A program made the position numbers and the translations under genes. A stretch of DNA of 64,000 bases from Pseudodesulfovibrio sp. (lineage in GTDB: Bacteria > Desulfobacterota > Desulfovibrionia > Desulfovibrionales > Desulfovibrionaceae). Numbering within the stretch: position 1 is the stretch's first letter; every line of letters begins with the position of its first letter. Positions 25,410 through 35,156 of this stretch are shown in pieces. The stretch lies in NCBI GenBank assembly GCA_016744135.1, contig JADGEX010000001.1, positions 1,623,029-1,687,028 of the forward strand, given 5' to 3'. The notes beneath the pieces were generated by a model. That model did not search any database. It saw only the letters and a program-made list of their open reading frames with translations, and had not been told where the DNA came from.

Positions 25410-26807
25410 TCATTCTTGTCCAGCAACCATCCGTTTCAACCGCTTGGACAAAGCTGGCTGGGAAATGCCAAGCATTCGAGCCGCAGTCGTTTGTTTGCCG
25501 CCAGCCCGCTTCATGGCCTCTGTCACCAACAGATCGGAAACTTGAGCCAAAGTGGGGAGCGGGTCAGGGAAACCCACTGTATGAGGAAATCCCAACTCCA
25601 CTCGCTGCACTTCATTTTCTACAGCCAACCGTTCCCGGAAAGGAGCCACAGGCAAAACATCTCCAGAACAATTGCTGACCGCGTCGAAAATCATGGATTC
25701 CAATTCACGCACGTTACCAGGAAACGCATAGGCCGTCAGTCCGACGATCAATCGTTCCGGTACCTTGGGCACGTCCCGATTCAACAGACCAGCGGCCTTG
25801 TGTACAAAATGATCGATCAGCAACGGGATGTCGTCAGGGCGTTCCCGCAAAGACGGAATATGAACATGGTGGATACACAATCGATAATACAAATCCGCAC
25901 GGAACCGCCCATCATCACGGGTCCCCTCAAGATCACAATGAGTCGCGGCAATAACACGGGCCTCGGCAGATTTGGGCAGGTCTGCTCCAAGCGGAAAATA
26001 CTCCCGTTCCTGAATGAGTCGCAAAAGTTTGACCTGTGATGCCGCGGAAAGATCACCAATTTCATCCAGAAACAAACAACCGCCGGAGGCCTGTTCCACC
26101 AGTCCAGCCCGTGCATTTTGTGCGCCCGTATACGCGCCTTTGAGATGTCCGAACAGCGTATCGCTGAACACGGTGTCATCCACACCAGCCACATTCACCG
26201 GCACAAAAGGCTTATCCTTTGCCGTCAAAGTGTGCAGAGCGCGGGCCAATAATTCTTTGCCAGTGCCGGATTCCCCGGTAATCAGTACGGGCTGACCGGA
26301 ACCGGCCACGGCTTCCACATATTTGAACATCCTAAGCATACGTGCATCACGAGCTATCATGTGAGAAAAGGCCTCAGGGTGATCCAATGCATCGGACAAA
26401 AAGCCATTTCGCAAACTGGAATTTTCCCGCTTGAGTCGACGCATCTCCAAGGCTCGGGTCACGGTGGACATAAGCCGTGTTTCGTCCACGGGTTTAACCA
26501 GATAGTCGAACGCGCCCAGTCGCATACAATTCACTGCGGAATCAACAGTGTCGATGCCGGTAATAATAACCACCTCGACGTTAGGGTGTGCATCCTTGAT
26601 CTGTTCAAGCAATTCCTCACCCGTTACATGAGGCATAACCAAATCAAGCAGCATAAGGTCTACAGGATACTCGGCCAAAATATCCAAAACACGACGGCTG
26701 TCATCGCAACGCATAATGTTGCCCACGCCTCCGGCCATGAGTATCAACTCAAAACTGTCAATGGATGCGGGTTCATCGTCCACGATAAGTACGTGCGGTG
26801 TATACAT
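25410..26807 (-). CDS. NtrC-type sigma-54 response regulator
   Basis: A 465-residue regulator with three parts: receiver domain 1-120 with acidic D10/D11, phosphorylation site D55 (LLDLVMP) and K near 105; AAA+ domain about 145-375 with Walker A GESGTGKE, sigma-54 contact loop GAYTGA and Walker B LFLDEIGD; and a C-terminal Fis-type helix-turn-helix (TTAARMLGISQPALSKRLK). It lies 8 nt after the histidine kinase gene and upstream of the ferredoxin-AOR operon, whose promoter looks sigma-54 dependent. Confidence 0.93.
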   Translation of the reverse strand: MYTPHVLIVDDEPASIDSFELILMAGGVGNIMRCDDSRRVLDILAEYPVDLMLLDLVMPHVTGEELLEQIKDAHPNVEVVIITGIDTVDSAVNCMRLGAFDYLVKPVDETRLMSTVTRALEMRRLKRENSSLRNGFLSDALDHPEAFSHMIARDARMLRMFKYVEAVAGSGQPVLITGESGTGKELLARALHTLTAKDKPFVPVNVAGVDDTVFSDTLFGHLKGAYTGAQNARAGLVEQASGGCLFLDEIGDLSAASQVKLLRLIQEREYFPLGADLPKSAEARVIAATHCDLEGTRDDGRFRADLYYRLCIHHVHIPSLRERPDDIPLLIDHFVHKAAGLLNRDVPKVPERLIVGLTAYAFPGNVRELESMIFDAVSNCSGDVLPVAPFRERLAVENEVQRVELGFPHTVGFPDPLPTLAQVSDLLVTEAMKRAGGKQTTAARMLGISQPALSKRLKRMVAGQE

Positions 26808-26815
26808 ACGTTGTC

Positions 26816-28912
26816 CTAACTAGAATGAGGTTCGGCTGGCAGGGTCAAAACAGCCCGTGTGCCCTTACCTGTTCGAGGGAGAAATTCCAAAGTGCCACAG
26901 TGCTCGCTCACGATCTTGTGGGAAACGGACAATCCCAGTCCAGTGCCGCCGATGTCCCGTTTGGTCGTGAAAAACGGATCGGTTACATGTGGCAAATCGG
27001 TTTTGGAAATACCGGTTCCTTCATCCACAACTTCGACGACCGTGCTACCACTCTCTGCATCCAACCGGGTAACCACGGTGATAGCGCAATTCTTTTCAGG
27101 CAGGGCTTCACAAGAATTTTGCACGAGATTGATGATTACCTGTTCAATTTTCTGATAATTACCACGGACCATCGGGCGACCATGAGCATACTGCACCTCG
27201 AAATTGTAGGTGGCTTGCTTGATCTGATTCGCCAGCAGATTCAAGGAATGCTTGAGCACGGAATTTATAAAAACGGCCTGATCCATTTCCGTGGAGTCAT
27301 GCCGGGCATAATCCTTGAGGTCCTTGACAATTCGCTTGATCCGCTCCGAACCTTCCAACACACTATCAAACAGGCGCGGCACCCGGTCACGAGCCTGACT
27401 GTATTTAAGGCCGCCAAGGGTGAAATCACCGTTATCATCATAGTACCGATCCAACGCAGGAATGGCCCCGGCCCACATGCGAGAGAGCAACTGGGAATTG
27501 AGCATGATGTAATTATTGGGATTGTTCACCTCATGCGCCACACCCGACACCAAAATACCGAGGCTGACCATCTTGCCCGCCTGAACCAGTTGTTCCTGCT
27601 TGAGATTAGCCTCACGCTCGGCAACCCGTTTCTCCGTAATGTCACGGCAGGTGATGAGCGTGGTACCGTTCTGAATGGAAACCTTCTTGACGTTGACCAT
27701 CAGTTCATGCTGACGCCCCAACTTATCGCAGACAGACAATTCAATATTGCGGATTTCGCCGAACGCGGCCAACCGGGTGCGATCATAAAAATTCTCACCA
27801 AGCAAAGAGGATATCTCGTCGAACCACCGTACCTCATGCTCGGTATAACCGAACACGGTCTTCACACTAGGGCTAATATAAATAAAATGCCCGTTATCAT
27901 CAGTGATAAACACGGCATCCGAAATACTGGCCAGAGTGATACGATGCAATGCCTCGGAGTGTTGCAACGCTTCAACCCATTGACGATAATCAGTTATATT
28001 TCGATAACTTACCACCATACCGATAGGCACGCCATCTGAATTCTTGAGTTTGGTAGCCGTGAGCGAACAGGGAACAGTTTTGCCTGAAGCATCCCGACAG
28101 TCTGTTTCATAGTCGGCCCGATCTCGTCCCATGAGTCGGGTCGAAGCCATGCAGTGAACGCCATCACATCCATGACAGGGAAATACTTCAAAACACTTCT
28201 TGCTCTCGATATCGTCATGGCCGTGGCCGGACAGTTCGGAAAAGGCACGGTTGATCTTGAGAATATTCTTCTTGTTATCCGTAACGATCAGTCCATCTAC
28301 CGAAGTCTCGAAAACTTGACTGAGTTCCATGTCAGCACGTTCGAGATCATCCTCAACCTGCGTCCGATAGAAACGCTCATCCTTGAGTGCGTCATGCGAA
28401 GATTTCAGTTCCTCGGTGCGTTTCTCAATGATCCCTTCCATCCGATCATACAGGATGGTGCGTTTACGCTCGCGGCGTAAATCTTCGGTAATATCACGAA
28501 TGGTCGCGACAACATATTGCTCATTATTGATGGCCACGGCCTTGAGTGACACTTCCGTATCAATGAGCGTGCCGTCCCCTTGTTTGTCCTTCCAAAAAAA
28601 ACGTTGAGGGGTTCCCTCGGCTGCGGCCCGTATTTTTTCCTGCGCCATGAGGTAAGAATCGCGACCATTGGGCTGTTTTTCCGGGGCGAATTCTGCCGGA
28701 GAACGGCCAAGAATCTGTCCCTTGTCTGCCTTCCAAATGCGACACGCACTTTTGTTACAATCAAAAAAAGTATCTTGCAGAATAAGAATGCCATCGGACA
28801 TGGCATCAAGCACACCCTGATATTTGCCCAGTTCCGACTCTAGCTCTGCGATGCGTGTTTGCTGCGCCTCGATAATCGCCTGCGACTTCGTCGCGTTGGT
28901 TGCCGTATCCAT
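26816..28912 (-). CDS. Soluble PAS-domain sensor histidine kinase
   Basis: A 698-residue cytoplasmic kinase without clear membrane helices. It has a coiled N-terminus, three PAS domains (about 40-150, 190-310 and 320-430), an H-box GVAHEVNNPNNYIM and a C-terminal ATPase with VQNSCEALPEKN (N box), VDEGTGI (G1) and GGTGLGLS (G2). The middle PAS carries several cysteines (ESKKCFEVFPCHGCDGVHC), which could bind metal or sense redox; this is inference. ATG 28912 has GGAGG 5 nt upstream and is preferred over a GTG 39 bases earlier. Partner of the response regulator that follows. Confidence 0.92.
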   Translation of the reverse strand: MDTATNATKSQAIIEAQQTRIAELESELGKYQGVLDAMSDGILILQDTFFDCNKSACRIWKADKGQILGRSPAEFAPEKQPNGRDSYLMAQEKIRAAAEGTPQRFFWKDKQGDGTLIDTEVSLKAVAINNEQYVVATIRDITEDLRRERKRTILYDRMEGIIEKRTEELKSSHDALKDERFYRTQVEDDLERADMELSQVFETSVDGLIVTDNKKNILKINRAFSELSGHGHDDIESKKCFEVFPCHGCDGVHCMASTRLMGRDRADYETDCRDASGKTVPCSLTATKLKNSDGVPIGMVVSYRNITDYRQWVEALQHSEALHRITLASISDAVFITDDNGHFIYISPSVKTVFGYTEHEVRWFDEISSLLGENFYDRTRLAAFGEIRNIELSVCDKLGRQHELMVNVKKVSIQNGTTLITCRDITEKRVAEREANLKQEQLVQAGKMVSLGILVSGVAHEVNNPNNYIMLNSQLLSRMWAGAIPALDRYYDDNGDFTLGGLKYSQARDRVPRLFDSVLEGSERIKRIVKDLKDYARHDSTEMDQAVFINSVLKHSLNLLANQIKQATYNFEVQYAHGRPMVRGNYQKIEQVIINLVQNSCEALPEKNCAITVVTRLDAESGSTVVEVVDEGTGISKTDLPHVTDPFFTTKRDIGGTGLGLSVSHKIVSEHCGTLEFLPRTGKGTRAVLTLPAEPHSS

Positions 28913-29110
28913 GCGCCCCTCCAAAGGTGGGTTCGACTCTTTGTTCCCCACTTAGCCCTGATTCGAAATCGACGCAAGGCAGCGATCGAAATGGCAACAC
29001 ATCGAAATATAAGAAGGAAAACAAACAGGGTCTGTTCACTGTCTCATTGTCTTGCGAGCGGAACTTCTTTCCCTTACAGTGACCTTTCACTCGATAAAAA
29101 GGAGACACAA

Positions 29111-30301
29111 ATGCAACTGATCTCATCCCAAATATCCGGCTACATGAAGCGGTCCTCATGGATTCGCAAAATGTTTGAGGAAGGTATTGCCCTGAAAAAG
29201 GAATTCGGTGAAGACGCTGTCTGCGACTTCAGCTTAGGAAACCCCGACCTGCCGCCGCCTGCCGCCATCAAAGATGCCTTGGTCGGGCTGGCCGAACAGG
29301 CAGACAAGCCTTTCTTCATGGGCTACATGCCTAACTTTGGTTACCCCGACGTTCGTCAACGGCTGGCTGAAGAAGTGAGCAAGGAGCAAGGCGTGGACGT
29401 TCCCGCTGACAGCTTGATCATCACCTGTGGCGCAGCCGGTGCGCTCAACTCATTTTTCCGTGCCGTGCTGGAACCGGGCGATGAAGTCATGTCCCCGGCA
29501 CCATTCTTTGTTGAGTATGGTTTCTATTGTGAAAATTACGGTGCTTCTCTGGTCCCGGTCCCGGCCAAACCCCTGACCTTTGAACTGGACCTTGATGCAA
29601 TGGACGCCGCCATTACGGACAAGACCCGCGTGGTGCTCATCAACTCGCCCAACAATCCCACGGGTGCGGTTTACTCCCGCAAAGAGTTGGACGGTCTGGC
29701 CGCCATTCTGCACAAGCACAATGAAGGCCGCGACAAACCTATCTTCATCCTGTCTGACGAGCCTTACCGCTTTCTCGCCTTTGACGGCGTGGAAGTCCCG
29801 AGCATGTTGGACGTCTATCCGTACTCGGTTGTCTGCTCCTCCTTCTCCAAGAACCTGTCCATGGCTGGTGAACGCATCGGCTATGCACTGGTCAATCCGG
29901 CCATGAAGGACAAGGATATGCTCGTCGGCGGCATCGTCCTTGCGAACCGCATCCTCGGTTTCGTCAACGCCCCGGCACTGGCCCAAAAGATTCTCGGCAA
30001 AGCGCTGGGAAGCTCCGTGGACACCTCGATCTACGACGACCGCCGCAAGGCCATGGCCTCAGTCCTGGACAACGCGGGATGTGAGTACACCATGCCCAAA
30101 GGTGCTTTCTACTTCTTCCCCAAAGCTCCGGGCGGAGATGACATCGAGTTTTGCGCCGCCTTGCAGAAAGAAAAAATCCTAGCTGTTCCCGGCACCGGCT
30201 TCGGCTGCCCCGGCTACATCAGACTCGCCTTTTGCGTAGGCGAAGATGTCATCCTGCGAGCCACAGAAGGCTTTGCCCGAACCATGGGAAAATACAAATA
30301 G
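29111..30301 (+). CDS. Class I PLP-dependent aminotransferase
   Basis: A 396-residue fold-type I aminotransferase, related to aspartate aminotransferases. Key features are NSPNNPTGAVY (about 178-188), D216 of SDEPYR, PLP lysine K247 in SSFSKNLSMAGERIG and a C-terminal arginine in GYIRLAFC for the substrate carboxylate. AAGGAGA precedes ATG 29111; longer frames to the left lack sites and overlap the divergent kinase start. Single-gene unit with its own terminator. Substrate not assigned. Confidence 0.9.
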   Translation: MQLISSQISGYMKRSSWIRKMFEEGIALKKEFGEDAVCDFSLGNPDLPPPAAIKDALVGLAEQADKPFFMGYMPNFGYPDVRQRLAEEVSKEQGVDVPADSLIITCGAAGALNSFFRAVLEPGDEVMSPAPFFVEYGFYCENYGASLVPVPAKPLTFELDLDAMDAAITDKTRVVLINSPNNPTGAVYSRKELDGLAAILHKHNEGRDKPIFILSDEPYRFLAFDGVEVPSMLDVYPYSVVCSSFSKNLSMAGERIGYALVNPAMKDKDMLVGGIVLANRILGFVNAPALAQKILGKALGSSVDTSIYDDRRKAMASVLDNAGCEYTMPKGAFYFFPKAPGGDDIEFCAALQKEKILAVPGTGFGCPGYIRLAFCVGEDVILRATEGFARTMGKYK

Positions 30302-30323
30302 CCTCACATACTCATACACACCC

Positions 30324-30354
30324 AAAAGGGCTGCTCTCGGGCAGCCCTTTTTTC
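30324..30354 (+). terminator. Terminator after the aminotransferase gene
   Basis: AAAAGGGCTGC (30324-30334) pairs with GCAGCCCTTTT (30341-30351) followed by T residues. Confidence 0.9.
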
Positions 30355-30569
30355 ATTTCAACGAGTTAAAAAATTTTGTCTGCATCGCTGATGTTCTTGA
30401 AGAAGTTAAAATTCTTGTACCCGTACGGGACAAAACAACCTTTCAAGGAGACAAAAACACTATGAAGTAACCATCTGTTTTCGTTGAGCTTAAAAAATAT
30501 ATTTACGATGTAAAAAAGTTTGGCACGCCACATGCTATAAAGAAAACATCTTCCTTTTTTGCACTGAGA
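30355..30569. other. Non-coding AT-rich gap
   Basis: No credible gene. A good AAGGAG (about 30447) is followed only by ATG AAG TAA, a two-codon frame, and a short frame ends there; this could be a gene stump but nothing recognisable remains. Confidence 0.4.
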
Positions 30570-30600
30570 AAACAACAAGCCTCCGCAAGGAGGCTTTTCT
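30570..30600. terminator. Terminator after the solute-binding protein gene
   Basis: AAGCCTCC (30577-30584), loop GCAA, GGAGGCTT (30589-30596); T-rich on both strands. Serves the leftward gene ending at 30639. Confidence 0.75.
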
Positions 30601-30638
30601 CATTTCTGGAAGGGGATATTCCCCATAGTGAAAAGGCG

Positions 30639-31397
30639 CTATTCAAACATACGCCAGTATTTATCCACGATGGCATCCAGTTGCCCTTCTGCTCGAATCT
30701 CCAAAAAGGCCTTTCGCACACGTTCCACGACTGCATCAGAAGTTTCATTGCCAAACGCCATATAAAAATCCTCAGTAAAAAGCGGCACTCGGGGAACCCA
30801 GTAGTCAGAAGGCTGTCCAGACTGCTTAAGCCAATGGGCCAGCGACAGCTTATCTCCGGTTGTCAGGTCTATACGCCCGACGTTCTGGGAAGATTTCAAA
30901 TTATTCTGTTGCTCACAGTTAACGGGAAAAAGATTGACCCCGTCCTGAAATCCCTGGGAGAGCAAAAAATGATGTGTGGAAGTTTCACGGGTTACACCGA
31001 CCCGATATTTCTTGGCCTCGTCCAAAGTGGAAATAGCTATATCTCTACGATGCTTCGGACTGAACAAATACATGTCAATAGACAGCCCTTCAACCTTGAT
31101 CCATTTGAAATGCGGTTCTCTGCTCGGCAGTTTGAAAATAGAATAAATAAGGACATTCTTATGAGTTTGAGCCATGTCATACGCACGAGCCCAAGGGTAT
31201 ATATCAATAGAGTACTCAAATCCGGCTCGGTCCAGCGTGGCCCGGACAACATCTGTCACCACGCCGCCCACTCCCTCACAGACTTTCTGATTATAGGGCG
31301 GCCATTCTTCGGTAACGACTTTTATACTCTCGCTTGAAGCTGTTACCGCTTGCACCAAGACAAGAACAACAGCGAACAAAAAACCACGCACACCCAT
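30639..31397 (-). CDS. Periplasmic solute-binding protein, family 3-like
   Basis: A 252-residue protein with a signal peptide (cleavage near ASS, residue 22) and the extracellular solute-binding family 3 fold (IKVVTEEWPPYNQ at the mature start, GGVVTDVVRATLDRAG, TLDEAKKYRVGV). Such orphan proteins without permease or ATPase genes often belong to the divergent group seen in sensors or stand-alone binding proteins. No transporter gene is next to it. Ligand unknown. Confidence 0.8.
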   Translation of the reverse strand: MGVRGFLFAVVLVLVQAVTASSESIKVVTEEWPPYNQKVCEGVGGVVTDVVRATLDRAGFEYSIDIYPWARAYDMAQTHKNVLIYSIFKLPSREPHFKWIKVEGLSIDMYLFSPKHRRDIAISTLDEAKKYRVGVTRETSTHHFLLSQGFQDGVNLFPVNCEQQNNLKSSQNVGRIDLTTGDKLSLAHWLKQSGQPSDYWVPRVPLFTEDFYMAFGNETSDAVVERVRKAFLEIRAEGQLDAIVDKYWRMFE

Positions 31398-31506
31398 TTT
31401 TTCCCCTTTTCACTCACACGCCGATAAGTCCCGCCAAAACAATTCACTCTTATCATTTCCTACACAGAAACTCTCATAATATGCAACATCTTAGAAAAAG
31501 TTGGGA

Positions 31507-31541
31507 ATAAAAAAGCCGGTCGGGATTTCCCCGGCCGGCTA
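31507..31541 (-). terminator. Terminator after ilvD
   Basis: AGCCGGTCGGG (31514-31524) pairs with CCCGGCCGGCT (31530-31540), one mismatch or G-T pair, then a T-run on the minus strand. Confidence 0.85.
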
Positions 31542-31562
31542 TACAGATTTTTCTATTATTGA

Positions 31563-33224
31563 TTATTTTTCGTACACCGCACCACGTGAAGCTGAAGTGA
31601 CCAATTTTGCATAACGACGCAGAAATGGGGACTTCACTTCCTTGATCACAGGCACATGAATTTTCCGTCGCTCTTCCAGTTCCTCATCGTCCACCAGCAG
31701 ATGAATTTTCCGTGCCGGAATATCAATCTCAATCTGGTCGCCATTCTGGATCAAACAACATGGGCCGCCAGCTGCTGCTTCGGGCGAAATATGCCCGATA
31801 GCTGCGCCGCGTGTGCCACCAGAAAAACGGCCATCGGTCAATAGAGCCACGGACTCGCCCAACCCCATGCCGGAAATAGCCGAGGTGGGGGTGAGCATTT
31901 CACGCATACCAGGCCCGCCCTTGGGCCCCTCATACAGCACGACCACCACGTCACCGGACACGATTTTGCCACCAAGAATGGCTTCAACCGCATCTTCTTC
32001 TGTCGTATATACCTTGGCTACTCCAGTATTCTGCATCATCTCTGGAGCCACGGCAGACTGTTTCACACAGCATCCTTCAGGCGCGATGTTGCCGTACAAG
32101 ATGGCGATACCGCCCTCTTCCGAATACGGATTATCAATGGGCCGGACGATTTCATTATTCGTAACCCTGGCGTCCAGATCCTTGAGGTTTTCACCCAGCG
32201 TTTTACCCGTAACAGTCATAACATCAAGATTAAGCAAATCTCGTTTGACCAGTTCGGACATCACGCCGGGAATACCACCTGACTCGTTCAGATCTTCCAT
32301 AAAATGAGGGCCAGCAGGGGACAACTTGCACAGGTTCGGTGTCTTTTTGCTGATCTCATTGAACATTTCAAGATTCAAATCAAGACCGGCCTCGGCAAAC
32401 AGTGCGGGCAGATGTAACGTGGTATTGGTGGAACAGCCCAGAGCCATATCCATTGTCACGGCGTTATGCACGGCTTTCTCGGTGACGATATCACGCGGCT
32501 TGATGTCACGTTCCAGCATTTCCATAACTTGCATACCGGCCTGCTTAGCCAGCCGTACACGGGCGGACATGACAGCCGGGATAGTACCGTTGCCGGGCAG
32601 AGCCAGCCCGATGGACTCGGACAGACAGTTCATGGAGTTGGCCGTGAACATGCCCGCGCATGAACCGCAGGTCGGGCAGGCGGACTGTTCAAATTCAGTC
32701 AGTTCCTCTTCAGTCATGGTGCCAGCCTTGACCTTGCCCACGCCTTCAAAAACATTAATCAGGTCAGCAGTCTTCTTCCGGCCTGCCAGCATGGGGCCAC
32801 CAGACACGACAACCGCTGGAATATTCAGTCGCAGGATAGCCATGAGCATACCCGGCACGATCTTGTCGCAGTTAGGAATACACACGATCGCGTCAAAGGG
32901 ATGGGCGGTCGCCATGATCTCCACGGAGTCGGCAATTATTTCGCGGCTCGGCAGGGACATTTTCATGCCCTCATGGTTCATTGCCAGTCCGTCACACACC
33001 CCTATAGCCGGAAATTCCATGGGGGTACCGCCTGCCAGCATGATGCCTCTTTTCACGGCTTCGGTAATGGTATCTAGGTGTACATGACCGGGAATAATCT
33101 CATTGGCTGCGTTACATACGCCAATCAACGGCCTGTCCATTTCTTCCTTGGACATCCCGGTCGCATACAGCAGCGAGCGGTGCGGGGCCTTTTCCAATCC
33201 ACCAGTCATTTTTTTACTACGCAT
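31563..33224 (-). CDS. ilvD: Dihydroxy-acid dehydratase
   Basis: A 553-residue iron-sulfur enzyme of valine, leucine and isoleucine synthesis that converts dihydroxyisovalerate to ketoisovalerate. Cluster cysteines lie in CIPNCDK and [10 protein letters not shown], with the conserved [15 protein letters not shown] and [20 protein letters not shown] near the end. Full length for the family. AGAGGAG precedes the ATG. Stands as a single gene. Confidence 0.97.
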   Translation of the reverse strand: MRSKKMTGGLEKAPHRSLLYATGMSKEEMDRPLIGVCNAANEIIPGHVHLDTITEAVKRGIMLAGGTPMEFPAIGVCDGLAMNHEGMKMSLPSREIIADSVEIMATAHPFDAIVCIPNCDKIVPGMLMAILRLNIPAVVVSGGPMLAGRKKTADLINVFEGVGKVKAGTMTEEELTEFEQSACPTCGSCAGMFTANSMNCLSESIGLALPGNGTIPAVMSARVRLAKQAGMQVMEMLERDIKPRDIVTEKAVHNAVTMDMALGCSTNTTLHLPALFAEAGLDLNLEMFNEISKKTPNLCKLSPAGPHFMEDLNESGGIPGVMSELVKRDLLNLDVMTVTGKTLGENLKDLDARVTNNEIVRPIDNPYSEEGGIAILYGNIAPEGCCVKQSAVAPEMMQNTGVAKVYTTEEDAVEAILGGKIVSGDVVVVLYEGPKGGPGMREMLTPTSAISGMGLGESVALLTDGRFSGGTRGAAIGHISPEAAAGGPCCLIQNGDQIEIDIPARKIHLLVDDEELEERRKIHVPVIKEVKSPFLRRYAKLVTSASRGAVYEK

Positions 33225-33330
33225 TAGATACTCCTCTAAATAAAAATTCGGATGGACAGTTCACACCGGATAGGGGGCCGATGTCAATGGTTTTGCCTTG
33301 TGAGGCCTCCGGCGGTCGCCTTCAGCGGGA

Positions 33331-33360
33331 CCAGAGAACCTTTTGAAAAAGGTTCTCTGG
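33331..33360. repeat. Perfect 14-bp hairpin
   Basis: CCAGAGAACCTTTT (33331-33344) pairs with AAAAGGTTCTCTGG (33347-33360), loop of 2, followed by ACTCTCCAAAACTTT. No gene ends close by on the plus strand, and on the minus strand it lies upstream of ilvD, so a terminator role is doubtful. Confidence 0.7.
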
Positions 33361-33443
33361 ACTCTCCAAAACTTTCTGTATCGCTTCGCGAGGGGGGGGG
33401 ATAAACGAAAAAAATTCTCAACCATTCTTAAACATGGAGTGCT

Positions 33444-33465
33444 TTGGGGTGCGCCAGCACCCCAA
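33444..33465. repeat. Family B hairpin repeat, copy 3
   Basis: TTGGGGTGC (33444-33452) pairs with GCACCCCAA (33457-33465), followed by CAACGCCTTTCCTCCC, matching the flank of the copy at 20950. Confidence 0.75.
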
Positions 33466-33493
33466 CAACGCCTTTCCTCCCCCGACAGTGTGA

Positions 33494-33614
33494 GGCTTGG
33501 GAGAGTGGTACAGATGTGCATTTTCTCGGGCCAAATCAACCGCAGGCGTAGCCCGGCAACGTTGAGGATTGATTTACGCCCGAAAAATGTGCAGATGCGC
33601 CGCTATCCCAAGCC
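33494..33614. repeat. Long imperfect palindrome
   Basis: GGCTTGGGA (33494-33502) pairs with TCCCAAGCC (33606-33614). Inside, the left arm up to CTCGGGCCAAATCAA mirrors the right arm TTGATTTACGCCCG with scattered mismatches. Confidence 0.75.
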
Positions 33615-33621
33615 GTGTCAC

Positions 33622-33658
33622 AAGAAAAAGGCCCCGACTAGGAGATAGCGGGGCCTTG
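33622..33658 (-). terminator. Terminator after ribB
   Basis: AAGGCCCCG (33628-33636) pairs with CGGGGCCTT (33649-33657), T-run on the minus strand. Confidence 0.85.
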
Positions 33659-33701
33659 GAGGAGCACATATTTTGTTTGTCGGTTATCGTACCTTCAGAC
33701 G

Positions 33702-34358
33702 TTAGGCGGCCTCGCTCTTGCGGGCTTTGCGGTATTCCACGATGTCGTCCACGGTGCAGACGGGCATATTGTGTTTCTTGCCAAAGTCGATGATTTCCGG
33801 GGTACGGGCCATGGTGCCATCAGGATTAGTGACTTCACAAAGGACACCGCACGGCTCTAGACCGGCCAGACGTGTCATGTCCACTGTGGCTTCAGTATGA
33901 CCACCACGTTCAAGCACTCCGCCAGGACGGGCGCGGAGCGGAAAGACATGGCCGGGACTGGCGATATCCGCAGGCGTAGCGTTTCCGGCAATAGCCGTCT
34001 TAACGGTGGTCACACGGTCAACCGCTGATACGCCAGTGGTGACACCTGTGGCCGCCTCAATGGAAATGGTGAACGCGGTCTGATACTGGCTGCTATTTTC
34101 ATCAACCATCATGGGCAGTTCAAGGGACCGGATTTTTTCATCGGTCAAGCAAAGACAGACAATACCGCTACATTCGCGAATGAGCATAGCCATCTGATCG
34201 TCAGTAAGGGTTTCGGCGGCGAAGATAAGATCGCCTTCGTTTTCACGACCTTCGTTGTCCGTGACAAGAATGCCACGACCTTCACGGAGTGCCGTGAGAG
34301 CGTTCTCGACCCGCTGAATAGGATCGCCGAACTGATTGAGTAGAGACTGATTCATCAT
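33702..34358 (-). CDS. ribB: 3,4-dihydroxy-2-butanone-4-phosphate synthase
   Basis: A 218-residue enzyme that makes the four-carbon unit of riboflavin from ribulose 5-phosphate. Motifs are [48 protein letters not shown] and [20 protein letters not shown] with the catalytic residues. Single-domain form, without a fused GTP cyclohydrolase II. AGGAG lies 4 nt before the first ATG and 7 nt before the second, so either may be used. It is preceded by an FMN riboswitch, which accounts for its regulation. Confidence 0.96.
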   Translation of the reverse strand: MMNQSLLNQFGDPIQRVENALTALREGRGILVTDNEGRENEGDLIFAAETLTDDQMAMLIRECSGIVCLCLTDEKIRSLELPMMVDENSSQYQTAFTISIEAATGVTTGVSAVDRVTTVKTAIAGNATPADIASPGHVFPLRARPGGVLERGGHTEATVDMTRLAGLEPCGVLCEVTNPDGTMARTPEIIDFGKKHNMPVCTVDDIVEYRKARKSEAA

Positions 34359-34483
34359 GAATCTCCTAAAAAGAGTATGAATGAATCAGGGCGCAAAGAC
34401 AGGCAGTCGAGCACGTTTTCACACGTCACGACCTGACGCCGTGGGGAGCAGAAATGCTCGGCGGCGAATACGGGACTGCCTCA

Positions 34484-34624
34484 TTCTCTTTCATCCGGAC
34501 TGTTACCGTCGGCCCCGGAATCACACCGGGTCTGCTAGACCCTCCCAACAGAGGGAGGCGCTCGCGGGCTTTCTGGCAAAACCAGATTACCGCCGGTGGG
34601 GACTTCCACCCCGCCCTGAGAACA
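34484..34624 (-). promoter_or_regulatory. FMN riboswitch (RFN element) controlling ribB
   Basis: On the minus strand the element opens with TTCTCAGGGCGGGGTG, then CCCCACCGGCGGTAAT, AGCCCGCGAGCG, a variable stem with GGGAGGG, GACCCGGTGTGATTCCGG, GCCGACGGTAACAGTC and CGGATGAAAGAGAA. These are the conserved blocks of the RFN element in order. It lies 126 nt before ribB and should shut it off when FMN is plentiful. Confidence 0.97.
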
Positions 34625-34634
34625 AGTTGGGAAA

Positions 34635-34662
34635 GAATTAAGGACTTTCAAAGAGATGTCAA
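34635..34662 (-). promoter_or_regulatory. Sigma-70 type promoter of ribB
   Basis: On the minus strand TTGACA (34657-34662), 16 nt spacer, TAATTC (34635-34640), placing the start at the first bases of the riboswitch. Confidence 0.65.
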
Positions 34663-34781
34663 CACATTCCCCTCAAAAAAATATCTATTTCCCAAACCCT
34701 TTGTGTGACAACGAAAAAAGAAACAAACACATATGGAGGAAGCCTTGCCCACACGCTCAAAAAGGGGTACTGCTTTCGTCC

Positions 34782-35144
34782 ATGCATGAAATGTCAATAG
34801 TCGAATCCATCCTCGGCATCTTACGAGAAGAAATGGTCAAATATGACGGCCAGCGGCTCAAGAAAGTCACCATCAAAAACGGTCAATTGGCCGGAGCGGT
34901 GTCTGAATCCCTGACATTCGCCTGGGACGCACTCATCCCCGGCGGAGAATTTGATGGGGCTGAGCTTGAGATTATCGAGGTACCGGTCAAGGTCGCGTGC
35001 GGTGAGTGTGGCGAAGAGTTCAGCCCGGAGCATGCCAGGTGCATGCCCTGTCCGAAATGTGAGGCATTACTCGGCCACCACGTACTGGAAGGTAAAGAGC
35101 TACTGATCGATTCCATAGAAGTGGACGACCAGCAAGAAGCATAG
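34782..35144 (+). CDS. hypA: Hydrogenase nickel-insertion accessory protein HypA
   Basis: A 120-residue nickel metallochaperone for NiFe hydrogenase. The N-terminal MHE motif binds nickel; the zinc site is CGECGEEF followed by CMPCPKC. I choose the ATG at 34782 because MHEMSIVESI is the family start; the frame is open further left but that would bury the nickel-binding methionine-histidine. No strong ribosome site is visible. hypB follows 12 nt downstream. Confidence 0.95.
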   Translation: MHEMSIVESILGILREEMVKYDGQRLKKVTIKNGQLAGAVSESLTFAWDALIPGGEFDGAELEIIEVPVKVACGECGEEFSPEHARCMPCPKCEALLGHHVLEGKELLIDSIEVDDQQEA

Positions 35145-35156
35145 CAAGGAGAGATC

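Larger units (their letters stand above)
33225..33621. other. Repeat-rich non-coding stretch upstream of ilvD
   Basis: About 400 bases without a gene. It holds a perfect 14-bp hairpin (33331-33360), nine G in a row (33392-33400), a family B hairpin (33444-33465) and a long imperfect palindrome (33494-33614). The ilvD promoter should lie at the left end but was not identified. Confidence 0.55.

Noticed and set aside
26798..28039. Open frame of 413 codons on the plus strand
   Set aside because: Antisense to the PAS histidine kinase; no motif or ribosome site.
30462..30470. Ribosome site followed by ATG AAG TAA as a regulatory mini-frame
   Set aside because: Two codons only, and the region leads into no gene on that strand; probably chance or a degraded gene start.
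34381..34708. Short plus-strand frames between ribB and hypA
   Set aside because: They lie over the FMN riboswitch on the other strand; the RNA element explains the conservation.
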